A stretch of 64,000 nucleotides of DNA from contig CAWFPS010000002.1 of NCBI GenBank assembly GCA_963817905.1, positions 806,001 to 870,000 of the forward strand. The letters are read 5' to 3'. This document shows positions 33,203-41,741 of this stretch, in pieces. A program made the translations under genes and the position numbers. Origin of the DNA: VRUE01 sp963817905. Its GTDB lineage: Bacteria; Actinomycetota; Thermoleophilia; Solirubrobacterales; 70-9. The notes under the pieces are model-generated. The model was not told the DNA's origin and searched no databases. It was given only the letters and a program-made list of their open reading frames with translations. Position 1 is the stretch's first letter. Each line of letters opens with the position of its first letter.

Positions 33203-34021
33203 GTGCCACAGTTGGACCAGGCGGAACGTGAGCGATTTCATCGGTTGGCGGAAGAGTTCTTCGCGGAGGTTGACGACCTTAGGGACGGCCTGCGCGACGA
33301 AGTAGGGCGGATGGTTCTCGCCAAGAAAGAGATAGAGGCTCGGCTCAAGGTCGGCGTGGAGAGCGCGGAGACCTCCGAAGCGAGGTCGGCACCGGAACGC
33401 GCGCTGGCGGCCCAGGAGCTTTCCTGTGATCGGGTCGCGGCACTCGTCGGGGAGGCGTTGCAGCGGCTTGAGGGGATCAGAAACGCGAACGCCGGCCACT
33501 ACCCGTTGCCACCTGACATGGCTGCCGCCCCGGAGGACCTGGCGAAGCGATTGGCTCAGCTTCATGCCGAAGGTTTCTCGCTCGACATCGCCAAGTTCTT
33601 CTACGCCGCCCTTCTGATCCTCTTGAATGGCGCGGTTGCCCGCTACATCGACATGTGCGAGGCATTCCTCGGCCATGCCATCGGCTCGCACGAAGCGCGG
33701 AGGAGACTGACGGCGGTCCTCAAGAAGCTCTTGGGTGCCGGAGCCGACATTGCGATTGGCGTGTTGTGCGCTCCCGCTGCCATACCGGCTGCCTTTGCGG
33801 AGAGCGTCATCGAGGCGATTAAGCAGATCAGAGCTACTCCCGAGCGGGAAGCAAGGCGATGGGAAGAACTCATGGCAGCAGGCAACGATCGACGGGCGAT
33901 CTTGATCCTTACCTCAGAGAAAATTGTCGAAGAGGAGATACCTGTTCTCAAGGGATACGTCGAAGTCTCCCTCGACGCTATCGAAGAGGAGCGCGATCAA
34001 ATCGGCCTTGTCACTCAGTAG
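33203..34021 (+). CDS. Hypothetical helical protein
   Basis: 272 aa, GTG start. Mostly alpha-helical, with a long charged N-terminal coiled coil (RERFHRLAEEFFAEVDDLRDG), a central hydrophobic helix (IAKFFYAALLILLNGAVARYI) and an Ala-rich helix (LGAGADIAIGVLCAPAAIPAAFAESV). No catalytic motif seen. It lies just upstream of repeat copy A and a terminator, so it may be a cassette-type gene. Function unknown. Confidence 0.6.
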   Translation: MPQLDQAERERFHRLAEEFFAEVDDLRDGLRDEVGRMVLAKKEIEARLKVGVESAETSEARSAPERALAAQELSCDRVAALVGEALQRLEGIRNANAGHYPLPPDMAAAPEDLAKRLAQLHAEGFSLDIAKFFYAALLILLNGAVARYIDMCEAFLGHAIGSHEARRRLTAVLKKLLGAGADIAIGVLCAPAAIPAAFAESVIEAIKQIRATPEREARRWEELMAAGNDRRAILILTSEKIVEEEIPVLKGYVEVSLDAIEEERDQIGLVTQ

Positions 34022-34086
34022 TGACGACCCCGATTACCGCGTAAGGGGCTCGGCCGCGATCCTGGTCGCCAAACCCGCTGCCGGAC

Positions 34087-34159
34087 CTACCGCACCAGCG
34101 AGATCAGCTCGCCTGTGATCCGCGCTACGTGGCTCGTCTTCTGTTCCGCTGTGGGTATT
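34087..34159 (+). repeat. Cassette repeat copy A
   Basis: Family consensus (plus strand) begins CTACCG-GCCAGCGARAC and ends GTTCCGCTGGGGGTA. Here: CTACCGCACCAGCGAGAT ... GGCTCGTCTTCTGTTCCGCT and GTGGGTATT. First of 11 same-orientation copies. Directly followed by a terminator. Confidence 0.75.
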
Positions 34160-34176
34160 TCAAACAGAGACAATTC

Positions 34177-34199
34177 GCCGCCCCCCGAGGCGGCTTTTT
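34177..34199 (+). terminator. Rho-independent terminator after repeat A
   Basis: Stem GCCGCC / GGCGGC with a 6-nt loop followed by TTTTT. Terminates the gene at 33203. Confidence 0.7.
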
Positions 34200-34864
34200 C
34201 GTGCGCTCCTCTGAGGCCCGCGCCCTGGTGGAGCAGGGGTGCATTCCCCAGCACTGAGGTGTCGATTTGCTACTCAAACTTCTGAGTAAGATGTCGGCCG
34301 ATGCGGTCCACTTTGCTGCTCCAATCGCCCATGGCGCACTCGACCTTGCTGCCGAGCCCTTGATCTTTCACGTCTCGAAGGCGCGCCCCGGCGAGGTGGG
34401 GTTGCTGGGAGTTGCGGCTCCCGGCAACGCGTCCTCCTGCAAGGTCTCCTTCCGTGGCGAAGGTCGGCGGTTCGGTCCCTATCGGTTCCCTTCGGCGGCC
34501 CCACGCGCTTGGTCAAGCGGAAGATCGGCAAAGGCGGCATGCTCATGGCAGGCTCGTCTCACATGTCGCAGGTACGCCCGTCGCGGGCTGGGGCACGAGG
34601 GACGTGCTCGCTCGGCGTCTTCACCCGCCCGCCAGATATGCGCCGCGGGGGGCCACCCCCGCGGATCCTCAGAGCCAACCCCGACGGATACTGGTGCCGG
34701 ATCCGCTCGGCGCCTGGAATGACGCCTACCACGCGGTCGCCGGCACCTTCGGGCACGGCGACCTCCCAGGGAAAAGCCGTATGTGGACAACACCGACTTC
34801 GGCGTTCGGGACTGTTGAGTCACGAACGCCGGCGACGCTCCTCTGAGCACAGAAGGGGTACCCG
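34200..34864. other. Gene-poor mosaic stretch
   Basis: Open frames on both strands are short and mutually overlapping (for example 34267-34722 plus and 34274-34546 minus), with no recognisable domain. Some fragments look like broken coding DNA, but no family could be named. No tRNA or structured element seen. Confidence 0.45.
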
Positions 34865-37800
34865 ATTCGGATCCTAGCGGCTGACAGCTACATCAAGGGA
34901 GATCTCTTTAGTCGTCTCGCGGCCGGCGTCTTTCTTGCGCTCGGGTACGAGGAGCCGCGGCTAAAGGTTCAGAAAGGGGGCCATGAGGTCGACATCATCG
35001 CCCGCCACCGGTTTGAGCCCAGGTATGCCGTCGCCGAGTGCAAGGCGGAAAAGAGGCCGGTGGGCGGGGGCGCGCTGAACAAGTTCTACGGTGTGCTCCA
35101 CGCCGAGAGGGAGGCGAAGAAGCCAGCCGCGGTGCAGGGGTACTTCATCTCCCTGAGTGGATACACCGAAGCGGCCACCGAGCAGGAGCTGGGTTTCGAG
35201 GAGGAGCGCTTCATCCGCCTCGACGGCACCGCGGTCCAGGATCAGCTAGTTACCGGCGGAATGGTCATCCCTCAGGAGAAAGCGTCCGAAGTGGTTGGAC
35301 GGCTGGCCAACGAGGCGAAGATGTCGGGCTCCCTGGCCGGTCCTCCGGAGCTGTTGGCCCATTCGATCGGATGGATCTGGGCTTTCGAACTCGAACGTGA
35401 TCGCGAGGTGACCCACTTCGCCCTGGTGCATGCCGACGGCCAGCCGCTTGCACCGAGCATCATGGAGTCGGTGGTTGTCGCAGACAGCCGTGTCGGTGGT
35501 TCGTTCGCTCATCTCGAATACCTTGCTCCGGGGCCGACGGTCAGCCGCAAGGCAGCCGAAGAAGCCGACCGCCGCCACCGCAGCTACCTGCTTGCCGAGC
35601 TCGGAGACATCACCTTGGAGGGTCTGCCCGCCGACGAGGACGCGGGTGTACGGCCAATTCCGCTGTCCGACCTGTATGTGCCTCTTGAGGTCGAGCGCAT
35701 CTCCGGTAAGGGTGTGGTCGAGAGCCTGCGCGAAACCGATTCGGCCGCGGCCACGAGCAATGAGGGAGACGAGTCCGACGATGACGCTGGGTACGGGCGT
35801 GAGTCGATTGGCTGGGTACTCGGTCACACGCGGCGGCTCGCTGTCCTCGCGGCACCGGGGGCCGGTAAGTCGACGCTGGTCAGCCGGCTCGCGATCGCCT
35901 ACGCCAGCGAGGAGCACCGCAACGAGATCGCGGACCAGCTGCCCGATGTCAGCTGGCTCCCGGTGTTCATCCGCTGTCGAGCGCTGGGTGCCGAACAGCT
36001 CGAGATGTCATTTCGGGAGATCCTCGACGACACGCCCCGCCGGGGCGAGTTTTCGGAGTGCGCGGAGGCCTTCAAAGAGCTGATCTCGGTGGCTTTGCGA
36101 GGAGGTCGAGTGCTCTTGCTCATCGATGGGCTTGACGAGATCTCCGACCTAGGAGATCGGGTGAGGTTCGTTCGCAGCCTACGGACGTTCCTCGCGGTCT
36201 ACCCTAACGTCGCTCTCGTGCTGACCTCACGCGAGCCCGGCTTTCGGGCGGTCGGAGGGGCTCTCTCTTCGATGTGCGAGTGGTATCGGCTGGCGGAATT
36301 CGACGACGCCGACATCATCAGTCTCACCCGGGCTTGGCACGCCACCGTAGTGGGCCGATCGCTCGAGGTTGCGAAGGAAGCCGAGGATCTCGCACAGATG
36401 ATCGTCGCTACCGACAGGGTCAGACGCCTTGCCAAGAACCCTTTGCTGCTGACCACCCTGCTCCTGGTCAAGAGGTGGGCTGGGGACCTTCCCCGCAAGC
36501 GCACCGTGCTCTACGAGAAGGCTATTGAGGTGCTGCTGATGACCTGGAACGTGGCCGCACACAAGCCGATCGACCGTGATGAGGCGATCCCGCAGCTCGC
36601 CTTCGTCGCCCATGCGATGACCGAGGAGGGGGTCCAGAACGTGTCTTCGAACAGGCTCGCGGAGCTCCTGGGCAAAGCCAGGAAGCAGATGCCGGAAGTG
36701 CTCGGTTTCGCGCGAACCTCGGTCTCCAAATTCGTGGAGCGGGTGGAGAGCCGGAGCAGCCTGTTGGTGATAATCGGCCACCGTGAGGAGCAGGGAAAGT
36801 TGGTCCCTGTCTACGAGTTCCGACACCTCACGTTCCAGGAGTACTTGGCGGCGGTCGCCTTGATAGAGGGGTACTACGACGGATATGAAGAGGATGACAA
36901 AGTGGTCGACCGGCTGGCCCGGCACCTCGGCGATCCCCGCTGGTTCGAGGTCGTCACACTGGCCAACGTGCTTGCCGGGCGGGACGCTGGCGCGGTTATC
37001 ACCGCCGCAATCGATGCTGCCCGTGGCCGCTCGGCGAGTGCCGACGGGGGCAAGCAGGTGCGACTGATCCTGGGAAGGGCGCTCGCCGACGAGGTGAAGA
37101 TGTCGCCGGAGCTGGTCGCGAAGTCCGCCTTCGCCTTTGGGCGCCGTGGCGCCGAACCGGATCCGCCCCACGAGGAGATGGTCGCGGAGATCGTCGAGGG
37201 GCTTTATGGAGAAGCCTTCGGTGTGTGGGTCGAGGCCGGCTACCGAGCCGACCACCTCGCCTCCTTCACCGACTTCGCCCCGGACTACGCCACCTGTCTG
37301 GCGCTTGCGCGCTCCGGAGGGTGGCGAGACGTCGAGTGCCTGGCCGCGATCGGCGAGGCCTTGAGCGAGGGTGACGAGGAGATCGCCGCCGCAGCGGCCA
37401 TGGAAGCGACGAACGTCGCCTCGGAGCTGTGGAGCCGACAGGCGGAAGACGGTGCACCGATCCCCCCGGAGCTGAGGACCTGGTCGCGACCGCTGATGGC
37501 GCTGTGCGAAGTTGGCAGGCCCTTTGTCGCTCACGCCGCGATCGGAGCGCTTGGCAGCCTCGGGAGGCTGGACGCGATCGACGTCGAGGACCGGGTCCGC
37601 GCCCTCCGCGTGCTTTTGGCCCTGTGGCAGAACAGCTGGGCGCACCGCGCGCAGGACCGGGCGGCCTGGGCAATCACCCAGATGTCTCCGGTCGAGCGGT
37701 GCCTGAAGCCGATCGGGGAGGCGAGCTCGGAGCTCTCCTCGTTCATCGATCGGCAGAGCAGGATCGACGACAGGGCAATCAGCCCGGCGGGGATCCGGGA

Positions 37801-37939
37801 GCTCGCGGCGCTGACCCTGACCTACTACCTGGGCGAGCCATGGTCCGACGCTGAGATTGCCCAGAGGGTCAAGGTGATGCCGCAGGTCGGTCTCAAGAAC
37901 AGCGTCGTCCGGCGCTTCCCGGAGTTGACGCGCGGCTAG
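34865..37939 (+). CDS. REase-NACHT NTPase (bacterial NLR-like/STAND antiviral candidate)
   Basis: About 1024 aa from an ATT start. N-terminal PD-(D/E)XK domain: GDLFSRLAAGVFLALGYEEP, HEVDIIARHRFEPRYAVAECK (Asp43, Glu58, Lys60). A linker domain follows, then a NACHT NTPase with Walker A AAPGAGKST (about 329-337) and Walker B VLLLIDGLDEI (about 416-426), then a winged-helix and HEAT-like helical sensor region to the C-terminus. This architecture matches STAND immune NTPases whose nuclease fires on phage sensing. No ATG, GTG or TTG lies upstream of codon 66 in frame. AGAAGGGG sits 6 nt before an ATT at 34865, which keeps the nuclease intact; a GTG at 35060 would delete its active site. Confidence 0.78.
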   Translation: MRILAADSYIKGDLFSRLAAGVFLALGYEEPRLKVQKGGHEVDIIARHRFEPRYAVAECKAEKRPVGGGALNKFYGVLHAEREAKKPAAVQGYFISLSGYTEAATEQELGFEEERFIRLDGTAVQDQLVTGGMVIPQEKASEVVGRLANEAKMSGSLAGPPELLAHSIGWIWAFELERDREVTHFALVHADGQPLAPSIMESVVVADSRVGGSFAHLEYLAPGPTVSRKAAEEADRRHRSYLLAELGDITLEGLPADEDAGVRPIPLSDLYVPLEVERISGKGVVESLRETDSAAATSNEGDESDDDAGYGRESIGWVLGHTRRLAVLAAPGAGKSTLVSRLAIAYASEEHRNEIADQLPDVSWLPVFIRCRALGAEQLEMSFREILDDTPRRGEFSECAEAFKELISVALRGGRVLLLIDGLDEISDLGDRVRFVRSLRTFLAVYPNVALVLTSREPGFRAVGGALSSMCEWYRLAEFDDADIISLTRAWHATVVGRSLEVAKEAEDLAQMIVATDRVRRLAKNPLLLTTLLLVKRWAGDLPRKRTVLYEKAIEVLLMTWNVAAHKPIDRDEAIPQLAFVAHAMTEEGVQNVSSNRLAELLGKARKQMPEVLGFARTSVSKFVERVESRSSLLVIIGHREEQGKLVPVYEFRHLTFQEYLAAVALIEGYYDGYEEDDKVVDRLARHLGDPRWFEVVTLANVLAGRDAGAVITAAIDAARGRSASADGGKQVRLILGRALADEVKMSPELVAKSAFAFGRRGAEPDPPHEEMVAEIVEGLYGEAFGVWVEAGYRADHLASFTDFAPDYATCLALARSGGWRDVECLAAIGEALSEGDEEIAAAAAMEATNVASELWSRQAEDGAPIPPELRTWSRPLMALCEVGRPFVAHAAIGALGSLGRLDAIDVEDRVRALRVLLALWQNSWAHRAQDRAAWAITQMSPVERCLKPIGEASSELSSFIDRQSRIDDRAISPAGIRELAALTLTYYLGEPWSDAEIAQRVKVMPQVGLKNSVVRRFPELTRG

Positions 37940-38178
37940 CGGGGGCCGACCTCTGCGAGCCGTGCACACCTCTGGCTGTGTCGCGGCATTCCTAGCGCAG
38001 CCGAAAGCGATGAAGGCCGCGATCTTCGCCATCAGGGGGCAAACGTGAGGCCAGGCAGAAAACATTGCAGGTGAACCCGGCTGAGAAGGTGAGGTGCTGA
38101 CCGCCGCCGCTGAGTGGGCCTGTCCCGTCAGCGGCGCCAACCTGCGCCCTGGATCGCGTGGCGATCGGCGCGGTAGCT

Positions 38179-38250
38179 CTACCCTGCGAGCGAAATCGCT
38201 TCACCCTCGACCCGCGCCGCGTGGTTCGCCTTGTGTTCCGCTGGGGGTAT
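38179..38250 (+). repeat. Cassette repeat copy B (contains the end of recombinase 2)
   Basis: CTACCCTGCGAGCGAAAT ... CGTGGTTCGCCTTGTGTTCC and GCTGGGGGTAT. The 5' CTA of the repeat is the stop codon (TAG on the minus strand) of serine recombinase 2, whose last 24 or so residues are encoded by this copy. Confidence 0.75.
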
Positions 38251-39969
38251 GGCCTTATTGGAGAGAGCCGGATCACCCGCCTCTCCTAGGACACTCAGAT
38301 TCCTCGCCTCTCCGAACGCGCTCGACACCAACGCTTTCAGGCGTACTTGACCATCGTTGCGGTCGATCTCGACGTGCAGGCGGAAGGCGTCGAAGACCGC
38401 GCGGCGCACATCAGGATCGGCGGTGGCGAGTCGTTCGCCGAGGTCCGGCAGGGCGTCGAGGACCGCGCGGGCGTCGTCGGGATCGACGGCGGTGCTGTCG
38501 CGTCGTGAGTCTTCGATCTGGGCGAGTACCGACCGCGCCTCGGCGCGCTCTGCGTTGAGCTCGCGGATTCGCCGGCCGACCTCGACCGGATCGACGCCCG
38601 CCTCGATCGCCGCGAGCTGGCGCTCGATCTTCTGCTCGACCGCGGCGATCTGACCGGCGAGGCGTTTGCCCTTGTCGCCGTCGCGATCGTGCAGCCCCTC
38701 GGTCAGGCTCGCGCTCTGGTGGCCGAAGTGGGCGAGCCGGTCGGCGCCGAATATCCGCGTGGCGAAGAAGCTGTCAATCAGCGTCGTGAGGCTGTCCTCG
38801 CGCACGTACTGCCACTTGCCGTGGCCGACCGCCTCGGCGGCCCTGTCGCCATAGGAGGTTCGGTAGCCGCAGGTGTAATAGGTCGGCTCGCCTTTGCGGG
38901 CGCGCCCCTGCATTCGCAGCGGGTTGTGCCCGGTGGCGCAGTGGACGATGCCGCGCAGCAAGTACGGCCGCTTTTGCGGGCGGCGACGGCGGTTGCCGCC
39001 CTGCCCGGTGCTGCGTCGCTGCATCTCGGCCTGCGCTCGCTCGAATTGCTCGTCTGAGATCAGCGCCTCATGGCGCTCGTCAGCTTCGACCCATTCGTCC
39101 CCCTCGCGTCGCACGACCGGCCCGACACCCTGCTTGTGGGCGCGCGAGTCGAGCCGGTTCCAGTAGAGGCGACCGGTGTAGGTGGGGTTTTCAAGCATCG
39201 ACTTGATCGTCGTCTTCGCCCACTTGCCCGAGGTGTTGCGCTTGGAATCGACGTGGGAGGGAGGCGGCGGCCCGCCGGGCCGGTTCAGCTCGTTGGCGAT
39301 CTCCTTGTATCCGGCGCCGGCGAGGAAGCGATCGAATATCTCGGCGATCACCGGCGCTTGCTCGGGATCGACGACGAGGCGCGACTTCGTATCGCCCGCC
39401 TTCGCCCGTGCCGGGTCGGGATGGGCCTCATGTCGCAGCCGGTAGCCGTAGGGCGCCCGGCCGCCGTTGCGGAAGCCCTGCCGCGTGTTCTGCTTCTGCC
39501 CGCGCCGGACTTCCCGGCCGAGCTTCTCGACCTCGAACTGGTCGAGCGCTTGGAACATGTGGCGGATCAACCGCCCCTCAGGGCTGGTCTGATCGCCGGC
39601 CGTCAGCGCGTAGAAGACCTCGACGCCGGCCCGCGTCATCTCCCGCTCGTAGGTGAGCGCATGGAACAGGTCGCGGCTGAGGCGCGAGGTGGCGTAGACG
39701 ATCACCGCATCGAAGCGCCGAGCGTCCCGCTCCTTGGCCTCCCGCAGCAGCTCCGCCCACCCGGCCCGGTCGTCCCGCCGCCCGGCCTCCTGGTCGGTGA
39801 ACTCGCAGACGATCTCCCCGCCCAGCTCCTCGGCCTTCGTTGCGCAAGCCTCCCGCTGCGAGGGAAACGAGAGAGTCGGGTCCTGCTTGTCCTTGGTCGA
39901 GAGCCGCCCGTACCAAGCGAAGCGCCGCCCCGCGCCCGCAGCCGGCCGCGACCGCCTCTCAGCAGCCAT
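38179..39969 (-). CDS. Large serine recombinase 2
   Basis: 596 aa. Catalytic domain with WYGRLSTKDKQD (Ser24), VIVYATSRLSRDLFHAL and FQALDQFEVEKLGREVRRG. Recombinase domain (GGRAPYGYRLRHEAHPDP, ENPTYTGRLYWNRLD), a zinc-binding part (CATGHNPLRMQG... YYTCGYR) and a C-terminal coiled coil. The last residues (IPPAEHKANHAARVEGEAIS) come from repeat copy B, as the recombinase 1 end comes from tRNA-Glu. That placement suggests the repeat is its recombination site. Not closely similar to recombinase 1. Confidence 0.87.
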   Translation of the reverse strand: MAAERRSRPAAGAGRRFAWYGRLSTKDKQDPTLSFPSQREACATKAEELGGEIVCEFTDQEAGRRDDRAGWAELLREAKERDARRFDAVIVYATSRLSRDLFHALTYEREMTRAGVEVFYALTAGDQTSPEGRLIRHMFQALDQFEVEKLGREVRRGQKQNTRQGFRNGGRAPYGYRLRHEAHPDPARAKAGDTKSRLVVDPEQAPVIAEIFDRFLAGAGYKEIANELNRPGGPPPPSHVDSKRNTSGKWAKTTIKSMLENPTYTGRLYWNRLDSRAHKQGVGPVVRREGDEWVEADERHEALISDEQFERAQAEMQRRSTGQGGNRRRRPQKRPYLLRGIVHCATGHNPLRMQGRARKGEPTYYTCGYRTSYGDRAAEAVGHGKWQYVREDSLTTLIDSFFATRIFGADRLAHFGHQSASLTEGLHDRDGDKGKRLAGQIAAVEQKIERQLAAIEAGVDPVEVGRRIRELNAERAEARSVLAQIEDSRRDSTAVDPDDARAVLDALPDLGERLATADPDVRRAVFDAFRLHVEIDRNDGQVRLKALVSSAFGEARNLSVLGEAGDPALSNKAIPPAEHKANHAARVEGEAISLAG

Positions 39970-40531
39970 CAGATCGCCTCCTTCGTCGTCTCAAGACCCA
40001 TCGCGATCCATTGTGTCGGGCTTATCTTCGAGCCGTCAAAATCGCCCAGCCGAGCCGCAGCCGGCAGGCGCGGCGAGGTCGGGGACGAGGAAGCGAAAAC
40101 CACCAGAGCCAGCGGCGAGGGTGGCGGCGAATCGGACGCACCGATGGCCCGGCAGAACGACCACCACTGGACCGAATCGAGAAACCACGCGATACAGGTG
40201 GATGGGCGAGTAAGTAGTCGGCGCTGCGAACCGGGGTCGTTGATGGGCATGGGGAGTAGGAAGTCAGCGTTGCCCGATCTCCGCAATCGCCTTCACGAAG
40301 GGGAATGCCGGGCGTTCCCAAGGTCGGGGCGCGAGGCACAGAACGAGGTGGAGAACGAGGCGCAGAACGAGGTTGGCGCGAACCGCAGAACGAACCGCAG
40401 GGTGACCCGCAGAACGAACTCCTGGATGTCCCGGTCACAACGCTGACGGTGCTCCGAGGGCCGTAGCCGGGAATCGCTCGACCGCTGCAAACGTGTCATG
40501 GAAACGCCGGAGCCGTTGCTAGCTTAAATTG
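39970..40531. other. Gene-poor region with GCAGAACGA-type short repeats
   Basis: No supported gene. At about 40335-40420 several 9-12 bp direct repeats (CAGAACGAGG, GAGAACGAGG, GCAGAACGAA and variants, at least five) are closely spaced, like iterons or a protein-binding array. Located just upstream of recombinase 2. Purpose unknown. Confidence 0.4.
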
Positions 40532-41338
40532 ATGCTTCAGCGATCGTGGTGTTTGCGACTCCCGAAATGGTTTATCGCCGCATGGGGGATATTCGCGACC
40601 CTCTTGACTGTGCTCTCGTTGCCGTCCGTGCCCGATGAGATCGCCAAATGGGGTCCGGTTCTCTCAGCCGTGGATTCAGAGCCGAGCCGGTGGTTGCTGC
40701 CGGCCATAGGCTGGATTCTGCTTCTCCTGCTTGCTGGTGGCGCTTTGGGCGGGTGGGTGCGTCCGAAGCGCAGGCGGGGCCATATAGAAGTGGGAGAGAT
40801 CAGGTCTCGGAGCATCTCGCGCGGACCCGTTTCGGTTGTCTCGGACCGCTCAGATCGTTCTCAACGAGAAATGCTTAGCGGGGGCAGTTTGCGCGATGCA
40901 ATCCATGAGCTGAGTCGTCGGGAAGCCCAGCAACGGATCGAGGAAGAGCTTGTCTCCTTGGTAGACGAGTGGAAGCTGGTCCGTGGCGATGCATTCGGAG
41001 AACCGGACTACGGAACCTTCAAACTTTGGACCGACAGAACGAGTGAGTTCATCCGCAGGGTTTTCGGAGAAACCGAGCGTCAACGGTTTGAAAGTGATGG
41101 ACCTGAAGTCCTGTCGACACTCCGACAGAGCGCTGACCTACGGATTAGAGCCCTGGAGCGCCTCCGCGATCATCCCGAGGACTGGCAAATTCAAGCCGAT
41201 GGCCAAGAGCTTGAGGAAGCAATTGCTTCTCGCAGGAGGCTTAGCCCTGGAGATCGGATTGTGCTCGCAGGCACCCAGCTTTCCAATGACGTCGGAAGCT
41301 CGGTCGGTCTAGGCGCTTCGGTCGGCGGGGTTGCGTAG
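40532..41338 (+). CDS. Two-pass membrane protein, hypothetical
   Basis: 268 aa. Two membrane helices near the N-terminus (WFIAAWGIFATLLTVLSL and WLLPAIGWILLLLLAGGALGG) followed by a basic stretch (RPKRRRG) and a soluble, charged helical C-terminal domain (LVDEWKLVRGDAFGEP, FIRRVFGETERQRFE). ATG at 40532 preferred over the overlapping TTG. Base composition is lower in GC than the chromosome, consistent with transfer. No family recognised. Confidence 0.55.
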   Translation: MLQRSWCLRLPKWFIAAWGIFATLLTVLSLPSVPDEIAKWGPVLSAVDSEPSRWLLPAIGWILLLLLAGGALGGWVRPKRRRGHIEVGEIRSRSISRGPVSVVSDRSDRSQREMLSGGSLRDAIHELSRREAQQRIEEELVSLVDEWKLVRGDAFGEPDYGTFKLWTDRTSEFIRRVFGETERQRFESDGPEVLSTLRQSADLRIRALERLRDHPEDWQIQADGQELEEAIASRRRLSPGDRIVLAGTQLSNDVGSSVGLGASVGGVA

Positions 41339-41369
41339 GTTGTCGTAAGGGCAAGTTCGGCGTACTCGA

Positions 41370-41741
41370 ATGAACCGAGATGAACTGCTGGCGGCGATAA
41401 CTGAGAAGTATCTGTCGAGCGAGGAGTTCAACGGTTACCCGCTCGGGAGTGTCGAGCTGCCTAGGGAGAAACTTGATCCTCTACTTGGTGACCTAGTCGA
41501 AGGAGGCGTGATCTCCCTCAATTTCGCCACCTATCACCCAAACCCTCATATAAAGGCATTTCCACCCGAGCCGGTACCCGATCAACTACAAAAGCTCGCG
41601 GAACTCAGCGATTTGACTCATCTCACGGCTTACCCTGAGCTGCCACACCTTGAGCAAGTGGTTGGTCGTGACGATTATCCGGGACGTCCATATACGTTGG
41701 CCTTGGCTCTCGGCGGAGGCGAGTTGATGCCAAGATTTTTT
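41370..41741 (+). pseudogene. 5' part of an unknown gene split by IS66 copy 1
   Basis: First 124 codons (MNRDELLAAITEKYLSSEEF ... LALALGGGELMPRFF). The insertion follows GATTTTTT at 41734-41741. Removing the 1578-bp element and one 8-bp duplication joins this frame exactly to the C-part at 43328-44221, giving about 421 codons. As it stands the frame runs into IS sequence and stops at 41771. Function unknown. Confidence 0.75.

Noticed and set aside
34267..34722. Plus-strand ORF of 151 codons
   Set aside because: Compositionally odd product without motif, overlapped by several other frames; treated as a mosaic non-coding stretch.
36227..38140. 637-codon minus-strand open frame
   Set aside because: Antisense to the NACHT gene; no recognisable domain.
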